This document shows, in pieces, positions 53,479 through 64,000 of a DNA stretch of 64,000 bases. The stretch is from positions 34,441 through 98,440 of the forward strand of contig NW_014577379.1 of NCBI RefSeq assembly GCF_000485595.1. Direction: 5' to 3'. The notes below the pieces were generated by a model, which was not told the DNA's origin, searched no databases, and worked only from the letters and a program-made list of their open reading frames with translations. Source of the stretch: Priapulus caudatus. Lineage: Eukaryota; Priapulida; Priapulimorpha; Priapulimorphida; Priapulidae. The number at the start of each line of letters is the position of its first letter. Positions within the stretch are counted from its first letter, which is position 1. The position numbers and the translations under genes are program-made.

Positions 53479-53742
53479 GCGACGTCGCACACACAGATAA
53501 TAATAATCAGCTCCCTGAAATCTCCGCAGCGCGCTCGCAGCCTCACAGCTCGGCGCGCATCGTGAGCGAGAGACTGAAGTGAGCGATTTGACGCCGATGT
53601 CGTGCGACAGGTGATGCGATCGGCTGTCGGCTCGCAACAGTGTCGGCTCACCTGAGAGGCGAGGTTTACGAACTGACGCGGGCCAAACATAGAGGTTTGA
53701 CCATCGAGAGGTGGGAACTGGTCGCAGGAGCGGCAACTGTTT

Positions 53743-53837
53743 CTCTCTCGCTGTCTCTAGGGATCTCTGTCTCTCTCCGTCCCTTTCTCTCTAGCGCGCA
53801 CGCTCTCTCTCGCTCTCTTTCTCTCTCTGTCTCTCTT

Positions 53838-53898
<61 letters not shown>

Positions 53899-53908
53899 NN
53901 NNNNNNNN

Positions 53909-53979
<71 letters not shown>

Positions 53980-54010
53980 ACTGTCTCTCCGCATCTCTCT
54001 CCCTCTCTAT
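53743..54010. repeat. (CT)n microsatellite containing a 10-N gap
   Basis: Nearly pure CT on both sides of the Ns at 53899-53908, so the true length is unknown. Confidence 0.95.
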
Positions 54011-54147
54011 CTCTCCTATCTCTGTCTCCGTCTCCGTGTAGTCCTCTCCATCTGTTTCTTCTCTTACGCTCTTTTCTCTTTCTAGTTTTGTCGTTCTCTC
54101 GATGATTCTACTTTTAACATGCATTTACGCACACATTTTATAGACTC

Positions 54148-54312
54148 AGTTATCCTCTGTCTCTGTCTCTGTCTCTGTCTCTGTGTCTGCCTCTGTCTAT
54201 GTCTCTGTCTCTGTCTCTGTCTCTGTCTCTCTCTGTGTCTCTCTCTCTCCCTCTCTCTGTCTCTGTCTCTGTCTCTGTCTCTGTCTCTGTTTCTGTCTGT
54301 CTCTCTCTCTCC
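54148..54312. repeat. (CTCTGT)n repeat
   Basis: CTCTGT hexamers with CT runs. Confidence 0.92.
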
Positions 54313-54764
54313 ACGTTCCTTGCCTCTCCTTTATTCACACTCGTCGCAGTTTTTCTCTTAGTCATTGACTCATTGGTGTCTCTCCAGTCTCCCCTATTGT
54401 GGATTTGGATATCACGCAGGAATTTACAAAACAGCTTTAACAGATCAGAGTTATAACAAGTTATATAAGACCATCATTTTATCAAGATAGCGATCGTATT
54501 AAGTGCAGTGGAGGGTGGCGACGTTTGAGTGAGTTTTGTTACCTGTGGGAGTGGCAAGTAAACAGAAACATGGAGCCTTGGATTTCGGCATAACCATATA
54601 CTGCTTAGATACTAACGCAGAAGGAAGAATGTACAGATAACTCTTTTCGTACATATTTTAATATATTATATATATTACTTTATACAAATTTCTCGTCTCG
54701 ACTTTTCTACCGACTGGAGCATTTTTTACGTGTGGACGACAGTCTGTGGAGGCAGGTGAAGAGT

Positions 54765-55282
54765 CTGCTCTCTCTCTTTCACTCACATGCGTTTGCTTTC
54801 TTCCTTTCCCTATCTACTCGCTCTCTTTCCTGTTCCCCCCCACACACACACACACACCTCCTTCGCTCTCTCCCATTCTCCTCATGTGCGTGGATGCGAG
54901 TGTGTCTCTATATCATTCTATCTCGCTCTCTTTGCTTCTTTCCCATTTAAATGCCTCACTTTTTTCCCTTCCCTGCTTCTCTCTCCCAGATCTCTCTCTC
55001 CCCCTCTCAAGTTCGCCTCCTCCTCGCTCTCTCTTTCTTATCCTCCCCTCTCTCTCTTTTTCGCTTTCTCCTCCTATTCTCTATCTCTCGCTCTCCTCTC
55101 TCTTCTTTTCCTCCTCCTTCTCCTCCTCCTCCTCCTCCTCCTCCTCCTCTCTCTTTCTCGCTCTCTCCTCTCGCTTCCTTTCACTCCTCCTCTCTCTCTC
55201 TCTCTCGCACTTCCCCCTCTCTTTCCCCTCCTCTCTCTCGCTCTCCCCTTTCTCGCTCTCCCCCTCTCTCCTTCTCCTGCGC
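54765..55282. repeat. 500-bp pyrimidine tract
   Basis: Almost only C and T on the plus strand, with CTC triplets at 55107-55150. It gives long Ser/Leu/Pro frames. Confidence 0.92.
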
Positions 55283-58200
55283 GGGAGAACTAGGGGGCGC
55301 ATAGCTTCATCTAATTACGATTCCGCAGCTGTCGCCCGGCTCCTGCGAATCAAAACAGAATCATGTGTTATAATATCAAACATTCGCCTCGATATTTTTA
55401 ACTCCGAAATCAAAAACATGCCCGCGTTGCGCGAGAAAACTCAGCCAGCGTTCTGGCTCGGCAGCAGCGGAGAAGGCGGAGGAGGCGGCGGCAGCAGCGG
55501 CAGGGGGTGCTGCGCGCGTCTACAGTACGGCATCTCTCCCCGCCCCTGCACATGGCCCCTCGTACCACCGCGCCTGCACGCAGCTTCCCCCGCACGCAGC
55601 ATCTGTGGGAGGAGCACGATGACGCGGACACGCTCACAACTGCGCGGCGTCGCCGGTAGGTGGCGCGACGAATGTCGCACCAAGGCTGTGGGACGGGACA
55701 ACTTTTTTTGGCGAAAATTCGGACGGGTCCTATGTACTTCTCATACATTCGGCATCAACTATAAAACTGGAAGGGAAACCTACAAGTGGCGTCTATTTTT
55801 CTATGGAATCAGCAGTTGTGTCATCATGACCACGTTCGCCGCGCATAGACTGGTTCCACGTCTCTTCCCTTCGTTAATAGAAGTCTACCGCCGTACGGGG
55901 TTAATAAACGCGCAGTCTGCGGTGCTCGCCGCCAGGTGGACGCGCGAGTCACGCAACTACCGGTCTTACGTTCACTTGTTTTTGTCCCTTACCGCATGAC
56001 ACGACAACACTCGTGAAATGAGAAGAAGAATTCCCTCATTAATTGACCCGATTTCACGGTGTTAAATGCCCCGTGGGGGGAGTTTGTCTTACAGATTTCC
56101 CGCGGGCTACCTCGCAGTCAGTCACCGAGCGGCGACCGTCTGTCTCTACGTTAATACGTGAAATATATATATATATATATATATATACTGTAATATGTGG
56201 CCCGGCACGTCGACGCCCGCAGTTAAATCCCTGGCGCTCTCGGGACACGAGATATCGCAGAGGGACCTGCGTCTCAAGGCTCAATGGGTTCACGAGGATC
56301 AGCGGTCGGTGCCAGGTCGTGCCGCAGTCGTGAGGAGCGAGGCGCCTACGCAAGCCCCCCGCTACAGACTAGCAAAAAACATCATTCCAGTCCTCGTCTC
56401 TCATCTCGTCGCACTTCAGGCGGGCCGAACATCCGAATACGGTTCGGCGCGGATGCCGGCGCTTCCACGGCTGCTCGGTGCTTCAGTGTTAAGAACGTAG
56501 CGAGGGTGCTTAACCACGTACGCGGAGAAGGTGGGAATCTCACTGGTGCGCGGCAACGTGGTGTTATATATATATATATATCAACATATTATATATATAT
56601 TATATAAATGCATATATGCTCAATATAATATTATGTTGAGCTATTATCGAGTGGTTGATCGCTCAGTCGAAAATACAATTTCTTTCTTAACGCGACTTTG
56701 CTTGAGATTCCAAACTCTACACAACGTATAACCGTCCGTTACCAAAGACGACCGTAACTGTAAATGCTAAACTCGCCAAACTCGCTACACGATGACGCGA
56801 TGCGCAGCGCGTAAATATGCGTTCGCTCCCACGCATCCGCAGTAACCGGAACTTAATTGCTCATTAGTCCACAATCTGTCGCTGAGTAACGAATGAGTGC
56901 ATGTGCGTGGCACATTATTGGACATCTATGGCGATTTCAACGACGACAAACGCGATTTAGAGTGTTTTCGTTTAAGATACACAGCAAAGAGTTTTTCGCG
57001 AAAAAGGCGAATCTTTGTAAACAAATATTACAGATATAGCCAGTAGGATTTACACTGTATATGATGATGAATGCCCTTCTGTAACTGGGTTTTCCTTCTA
57101 TGAAAGTTACGACGGGAGTTACGATCGAGTAGTGCATATCGTAACGTGACGATAAAATGCGATTTACGATTGTCCTAAATTTTCGTGACTGCGTGTTATG
57201 GCGGGAAGTAATGACATCGTCGAATTCTTACGATTTCAAGAGGAAAGATTTTCTCACGAGAAAACTAGTTTGATATCGCATTGGGTTGCATACTAGTATA
57301 TGAAATTCTTACATCAAGATTTGTTTCCGCGAATCTAGAATCATGTTCGCAATCACAGTGGTATACATAGCCAAAGTGTTTATTTTAAACTCTGAAAGAA
57401 GTCTAGAAGCCTTCTCGAGAAAGAATCTCTAATATATGTTGCTAATGGCCAACAACTTGCTGGTTTTTTGTTTACAATTCACGACCTGAGCAAATAAACT
57501 GTCATTAGCAATATCAGCAATACCAGAATGATTGCATCTCCAGCACTTAAGGATCGTAAACACTCGCATTTCGTGGGATTCTAAGAAGCATTCGTATTCC
57601 TCTGCCTTTTAACTGAACCCTTTTTCCTTGAGGGTTAATGAGCATTTTTTTTACTCCGCTCTTGCTTGAAATGTAAAAGTTCATGTTTGCAAACTTCCAC
57701 GGACTAGATTTACCCGCAGATACACACAGACATCACGCGAGAGAGGCTACTGATAACACCAGTCAGCAAGCGGGAAGTTGAAACGCACAGTACCCCGGTT
57801 TTCCCCACCTCGTACATCAACGCTTCCCTAAATAAAGATACGGACTGAACTGCTGCAAAATGCAAAACGACCTGAACGAATATTACAACGCGAGCAGTAA
57901 GACAAATTGACCAGCCGGCCCGTTAGGTGGCGAGTATTCCTAGTGATTTCTTACGGCGTCTGATTACAGATCAGAACTAAACGAAAGCTATTCGGGTTTC
58001 ATAACATCCTGCATGGTTTCAGCGGGTATACACGCTGCTGCTGCATCAAGACATCGCCGCGCGCGCTCACATTCCACTCAACCCGACATTCAAAATATCG
58101 CTTAGATGGACGCCGCTTAGATCGACGCATCGCATTCCGAGAGCGGCAGTTGCCGTCGGTGCCAGTCTACGCGCGTGAAAAAAATGACACTTTTATACCC

Positions 58201-58526
58201 TTCGATGATCATCGCGATCGTAGCAAAAACTGGCGGCGAAAATAGCAGGCGAAACTGTAGAAATGAAGTCAGGGATCGTGATGGAGAACACAAGCGAGTG
58301 AGTTCACGAGATACGGACAGACAGAGATAGATGGTAGGAACAGGACGAAGAGAGACACCGAGTAGGAGGGAGACCCCGGGACGACACGAAGATGGGCAAA
58401 CTAAAATGCAAGAGAACCCCTTAGTATCGAGTATGCTTATAACTGTACATGTTTCTAACTGCATGGACAATAGGATGCTAATGGCGGTCGGTGACGTTCT
58501 CGTCATTGGCGGCTGAGGCTCTAGCA

Positions 58527-58564
58527 GGAGCAGCAACAACAGCAGCAGCAGCAACAACAACAAT

Positions 58565-58595
<31 letters not shown>

Positions 58596-58642
58596 ACAAC
58601 AACAACAACAACAACAGCAGAAACAGCAGCAGCAGCAGCAGC

Positions 58643-58683
<41 letters not shown>

Positions 58684-58731
58684 AACAACAACAACAACAA
58701 CAACAGCAGAAACAGCAGCAGCAGCAGCAGC

Positions 58732-58777
<46 letters not shown>

Positions 58778-58815
58778 GTAGGAGCAGCAGCAGCAGCAGC
58801 AACAACAGCAGCAGT
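58527..58815. repeat. (CAA)n / (CAG)n trinucleotide array
   Basis: About 290 bp of alternating CAA and CAG blocks, with an internal near-duplicate segment (about 58617 and 58705). Frames give polyQ, polyT or polyL in every phase, and there are no flanking coding sequences. Confidence 0.92.
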
Positions 58816-59235
58816 TACTAGTCGGCAATCAAACATTTCTCATTAAGCTCGCCTAAACAGCAATAGTAAGCAGCAACGTGCTCCGTGTCAATGCAGCAAT
58901 CAGCACTAACCAAGTATACGCACTGCCCCTCTTCCCCTCCCCCCGCTGTCACACGGCACCGCAATATCATGCCGCACGGGCCATAAAATCTACTCGTAAA
59001 GCACCTTAATGAGAGACTGTATGCAGATTGCTGCCATTAAGTTGCGAGATACAGTACGCACAATACCAACAGCAGCCGATGGCAACATGTCGTAAAATAC
59101 TCTCGGCTGCATTCAGCAGCTGCAGCGCAGAATACGGCCACTCACTGATTTCTACGTCATCGGCCAGAACAGTCAGCTGATGCAAGTAGGAACCGCAAGT
59201 GCGTGTGCAGAGAGTGGCGACGAATAGAGTGTGAA

Positions 59236-59242
59236 CAGAGAG

Positions 59243-59309
<67 letters not shown>

Positions 59310-59383
59310 AAAGAGAGAAGATAGGAGAGCTGGATATAAATACACACGCATACTCGCAAATACAGACACGCGCGCGCGTGTAA

Positions 59384-59452
<69 letters not shown>

Positions 59453-59685
59453 AAGAGATAGAGAAAATTTAAACGACAGATACAGCAAAGAAGTAGAAGA
59501 CATAAGAAAGGAAAGGAAAAAAGAATAAAAAGCCAGATCAGAAGTAGAAGAATAAAAAGAAGGAATGAAGAAGATGATGAAGAAGAAGTAGGAAAAGGAG
59601 ATGAAGACGAAGAAGAAGAAGAAGAAGAAAGAGAAGAAGAAGAAGAAGAAGAGGATGAGGCGGAAAAATTGAAAGAAGAAACTGA
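59236..59685. repeat. (GA)n and (GAA)n purine tracts
   Basis: GA at 59236-59306 and 59392-59455, then GAA-rich sequence at 59560-59685. Confidence 0.92.
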
Positions 59686-60570
59686 ATAAAAAACAAGTAG
59701 AATAGGAAGAAGCACCTCGAGTATGAGTACGAGTTTGGAGCCGGGAGGAAAAAGACGACGTGGGAATATGATAGACCCAACTAACTTTGAGCAAGCCATT
59801 TAGTTGATAGCAATAACCATGCAAACCATCAGACCATATCCTTCATACAGAACATTACTAAATGAGCGCTACTAGTACAAACGATTAACTGAGAAATCAC
59901 CTCATATATAAATATATATCAGGGGTTAATAATGACAAATACACAGGTATATAATGATATATATACAGGTATAAATGTCAGGTGTAAGCAGATAAGTACT
60001 TTCTGATGCTTATCCCAACCTGTGACACACGCGCGCACGGCCCAGCCGTTGACATGTGTCCGCCACATTGTACCTCTTTTTTTTTTATCTCGCCGTCCTG
60101 CCGAAAATTAAAACAGAAGAGTCATGATTGCCAACTAATTATTAGCTAAACGCCGCCGATCAGTTTTTACGCGGGATTGTGCGGCTGGCAGGCAGCACTA
60201 CACTGGGCTGGCTAGTCTCATGTGCCCGTCCGCACATCTGCGTTCATCGGCCGTCTATCGCTGCCGTCTGTCAACCACAACTTCTGTTCAGTAGCTCCTG
60301 GCTGACCCGCGGTGCCCCGCGCCGGCAACCGAACACCGCGCCCGCTCGCAGATATGCCCCTGTCGGAGGCAGCCGATACGAGAGTCGCACTGAAAAAGGT
60401 GTCGAAGTAGCAGATGCCAGCGCAGAAATCGGCGATTTTTTTACTCCCTCCGCCGGCTGCCAAGTATCGCAGTAGTTTCGCGAGGCGAGCCTATTCGCTT
60501 TCCCTAATTCCCTTCGTCGTTTCACGCGTCTGCTGGGTAGCGCGAAGGTCAGCAACGGGAATAAATATGC

Positions 60571-60598
60571 TGTTGTTGTTGTTGTTGTTGTTGTTGTT

Positions 60599-60648
<50 letters not shown>

Positions 60649-60672
60649 TTTCGTTGTTTGTTTGTTGTTGTT
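60571..60672. repeat. (TTG)n then (TCG)n trinucleotide repeat
   Basis: About 10 TTG units followed by about 16 TCG units and TTG/TTTG. Confidence 0.93.
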
Positions 60673-61593
60673 GTGCAATGTAGCCCGCTCTGTCTCACGC
60701 TTTCTCGTGCGCTCCACCCCTCCCCTCTCTCTTTGTCTGGCGCTAAACCCGTGGCATTAATATTCAGCTAGCGGCGTCTATAATTGATCAAACAGTAGCT
60801 AGAACACAGCAGCACAAGCAGCGATGACTCGACCCGTCTTGTTTTGCAAACTGCTTTCAAAGCGCTGACACCATTCCGGCCGAATTTAATGCCGACTTGC
60901 GCGTAGACTGCTACCGCTGCCGACTACCGCTGTTTTTCTGCTGCGCCGACGACGTTGTTGGCGTCTGCACTTTGATATTCCAGCAGCGTTGTCGGCAACG
61001 CCCCGGGCATCTACGGGATGGAGCGACACGACTCAGACGGGGCATGAATGACTACGATGAGGCCGCGATAACGCACACACTCGGCTCTTAAATCCTCGCC
61101 TCGTCCCCACAGAGGGAAAGATGCGTGCGTGCGTGTTGGCGCCCACGGGTGTATGCGTGCGATAGTTAACAGCGCGCGCGGGCGTAAAAACGGCCCCTTG
61201 TGTGGATGGCTCAAACGACTGGGTTTGGACTTTGGACCACTCGTACAAAAACAATTGATACACGAAACCTCCATTCAGAGTAAAACCACTTCGGCGATGT
61301 CTATACGAGTCGCGGAAAACAAATACCATATATAAAACATCCGTATATTTATATTTAAGTGATGAGGATTCATAACGCTCGAGCGCGCGTGCGATTGTAT
61401 CACACAAGATGCATGCCGAATAACGCAACGTTTTAGGTGTATGGGTCACACTAATACATATTTAGAAAACACTATTATTTACTCTCGCTCACCACTCTCT
61501 TTCTTTCACTTCCGCTCGCCCTCGCCTTTTCTCTTTCTATCCATTACCTCTCTCGCTCTCCCTCTCTTTTGCGGTATTCCCTTCTCTCTTGTT

Positions 61594-61640
61594 CTCTCCT
61601 GTCTATTGCTCTCTCTCTCTCTTGTTCTCTCCTGTCTATT

Positions 61641-61702
<62 letters not shown>

Positions 61703-61705
61703 GCT
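61594..61705. repeat. (CT)n tract with a 32-bp duplication
   Basis: CTTGTTCTCTCCTGTCTATTG occurs twice (61587 and 61622 areas) before a long CT run. Confidence 0.88.
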
Positions 61706-62555
61706 CTTGCCCCCTCTCTCTATCTCTCTCCCTCTTCCCGCTCCCGGCGCGCACGACATGTGCACTGACGATGTGTCGCTGCTGCTGTCCCATCTCGCTC
61801 GGCTGACTAACCGGACAGCATTAGCAGTGACAGTAATGCCGCTAATGTACAGGTGTTCTCCGTCACCAAGCCGATGCTTTAATCGGCAAGGACCCGTGAA
61901 ATCTCCGAACTGTCGCTCCGCATTTAGCGCACCGCTTCCCGCACTTGTCACGGATACGGGCTCGCGGTCGCATTCTTCTTCTTCTCCCTCTGATTTTTTT
62001 TCACTCATCCGCACTGGGTTTTTTTCTCCTGCGAAAAATAGGCTCCCAGCGCGTGTGGTCCGTTAAGTTAAATCGGAGAGGGCCAACTTGTCTCCTACGA
62101 TCACACCACGACCTCAGCTAACGAGGCAGAGAGCAGCCGCAACGCACACGCAGAGATAAAAGCCGAGGCACGCGCGGTATGGATGCCGAAGCACCTGCTA
62201 CTCTCAATCCCGTCTTAACTCTTTACCCTATAGTATGGACGGGAACGGCGCGGAGCCGCACAGTACCTCACACTAGTTATTATTCCGTCCACCGCTAACT
62301 TCAGCAGAGTATGTAAATAAAAAGGGGGATACACGAGAGATTTTTATATTCAAGTCCTCGATTGAGTATCGCGAACATCTCGCAGACGTTATGCAAATGG
62401 CCGTCACTCTACGCTCGTCTGCTCATCGTCTTGTTTCCGCCTTCCCGCGTGGCGCGAGGGAGTGAAGGTGTCAATGCGCAATACACGTCATCACTACGTG
62501 ACCGCTGTACACGTGACGTCACGGATTCACTCCGCACTGGACGTGATGCGGCCAG

Positions 62556-62556
62556 N
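62556..62556. other. Single ambiguous base
   Basis: One N within unique sequence. Confidence 0.98.
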
Positions 62557-63249
62557 CACTACCATTCACACGCAAGCACACTACACGCGCGCACGCACCC
62601 ACACCCACCCCACCCACACTACCATTTGCAAGCATGCGCGCACAACCGCACCCGCAAATAGGAGCAGATATTGAAATGTAATTTTTACTAGACGTCTAGC
62701 TTATTAAGAAAGGCACCGCATGTACGCGTGTACACGCACGCCTGTTCATGCACATGACAAGGCGCGACGTCAAGCTAGTGGCAATACCGAGAGGCTGATA
62801 GCAATACACTGCGAAAGGCACACACAACAGATAGTAGTAGTAAGAGCGTATAAGAGCATTCTTAATACGCTCTTGGTAGTATACCATAACATACATAAAC
62901 AATACATAGTAGTAGCAGTATGCATGGACTGCTCGTAGGACTGACTCATGCGCCTGATATCAATGTAAACTCGATGACAGGTATGAACGGGGGGAGGAGA
63001 TTGCAGGTAAGAAAACAAACATGAAAATACTTCACCAACTTTTTTGTCCAAGTCCAACAACATGCGAATGCCTTGCATTCACGTAAGCAGACGGCGGCAC
63101 CAGGTGGCAGCAGCTGCGTGGGAAGCTGCGTCATCAAACAGAGCTTAGCTGCATCGACGAATACCAACGAATGAAGAACAGACCGTAAAGATACTTGCAT
63201 TGTACAGATAAGTTCATTGGAAGCGAACGACGACATTATCAACACGCTC

Positions 63250-63382
63250 ATAATCGTCATCCTCATCCTCCATCGTGATCATCGTCATCGTCATCGTCGT
63301 CACCATCATCATCATCATCATCATCATCATCGTCGTCGTCGTCGTCGTCGTCATCATCATCATCATCATCATCATCATCGCG
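63250..63382. repeat. (CAT)n / (CGT)n trinucleotide repeat
   Basis: Blocks of TCATCA and TCGTCG. It gives poly-Met/Thr frames on the minus strand. Confidence 0.92.
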
Positions 63383-64000
63383 TCGACGAATGTTAGGATG
63401 TTCAAGACGTAACGCGCTGATAAACCTGAGATGAACAAGATAAATTCATATAAAAATAATCAAGACTTACTAGTGCAGTGCCTTCCCCTTCTCATCCCTA
63501 TCACCATCCCTTCCCTCATTCCCGATCTCCACCTCCTTCCTCCCAGCCCATATATATATATATACTAATTTTATATCTTTCGCCCCTCGATCTCGGACTC
63601 TTTCTGGCTCACATATTTTCTCTTTCGCCTTTCTTCCTGTTTCTCTTTCTCCCTTTTCTCCCCTCTCTATGTCTCTCACTGGGCCAAGCCGGTCAGCCAT
63701 CAGCTACTACCCAGTGCAGTGTGGAGTTTTAGGCGATATAAATCTGTGGGTCTAGCACCCCACTGTTACACGTACGGGCCCTTGACGCGCGCTCCGACTC
63801 TGTTTTTGGCCCTTACGCATTGGCGTCGGTAATCGCACGTCGCAGCAGCAGGCTGGCTGCTGGCTGAGAACTGCCTGCTAATGCCCTTGCGCTGCCATTT
63901 CGTCGCTGCTGTTCGCAAGCATCGGCAGAGGGGTCTGGCTCGTTGGATGAGGTGGGCAGTAAGCTGCAGTTATCAATGGAACTGGCTTTCACTGGCGGGG

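Larger units (their letters stand above)
48439..64000. other. Upstream region: no recognisable gene
   Basis: 5' UTR exon(s) and the promoter of the receptor gene should lie here or beyond the right edge. I cannot place them. CpG-dense, less repetitive stretches at 55.4-56.5, 60.2-60.5 and 60.8-61.2 kb are candidates only. Frames such as 50837-51253 show no recognisable domain. Most longer frames are CT, GA or CAG repeat translations. Confidence 0.6.

Noticed and set aside
54746-55999. A 417-codon plus-strand open frame
   Set aside because: Two thirds is translation of a pyrimidine tract (Ser/Leu/Phe). The rest shows no domain, and overlapping frames are equally open.
59006-59824. A 272-codon minus-strand open frame
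   Set aside because: Mostly translation of GA/GAA repeats into Ser/Leu/Phe runs.

Overview
The window is invertebrate nuclear DNA, AT- and CpG-bearing and extremely rich in microsatellites. It contains one recognisable gene, on the minus strand: a multi-exon transmembrane receptor of the CDON/BOC/Ihog family (Hedgehog co-receptors). The short phase-matched exons, long introns, GT..AG splice sites and a TTAGGG-type interstitial telomere tract indicate a bilaterian that is probably not an insect. I cannot name the phylum. I reconstruct 20 coding exons (3160 nt, about 1053 codons). They encode a signal peptide, five Ig domains, a lysine-rich linker, two FN3 domains, one membrane helix and a cytoplasmic tail of about 250 residues whose last coding exon(s) I cannot find.

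Layout, from high to low coordinates (the direction of transcription). 48.4-64 kb: no recognisable gene; probably 5' UTR exons or upstream DNA with long CT/GA, CA, CTGT and CAA/CAG tracts and a 38-bp minisatellite. 48.33-48.44 kb: start codon and signal peptide. 29.7-48.3 kb: an 18.6-kb first coding intron with a 29-bp minisatellite, two small inverted-repeat transposons, a 168-bp palindrome and many microsatellites. 29.7-28.97 kb: Ig1. 18.66-16.54 kb: Ig2 and the first half of Ig3. 20.94-20.29 kb: second half of Ig3 and first half of Ig4, out of place in this assembly. 11.8-10.65 kb: rest of Ig4 and Ig5. 10.17-7.78 kb: linker and two FN3 domains. 7.38-5.2 kb: membrane helix and cytoplasmic exons. 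0-5.1 kb: no identifiable exon; repeats and a TTAA-flanked mobile element.

The most important observation is structural. The stretch 21.6-27.5 kb is a direct second copy of 14.6-19.8 kb, and 12.2-14.27 kb is an inverted copy of 19.85-21.6 kb. The copies differ from each other by frequent 1-3 base insertions and deletions, spread alike over exons, introns and splice sites. This is what unpolished long-read gap filling looks like, and junctions fall at microsatellites or near a 25-N gap. The Ig half-domains make sense only if the 20.29-20.94 kb exons really lie between the exons at 16.54 and 11.81 kb. I therefore infer a scrambled assembly rather than a biological rearrangement. Gene predictions made directly on this window will carry broken, duplicated or misordered Ig exons.

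Family assignment comes from the domain order and from local resemblance to vertebrate CDON/BOC as I know them (Ig2, the last two FN3 domains, and the membrane and juxtamembrane region). No database search was run.
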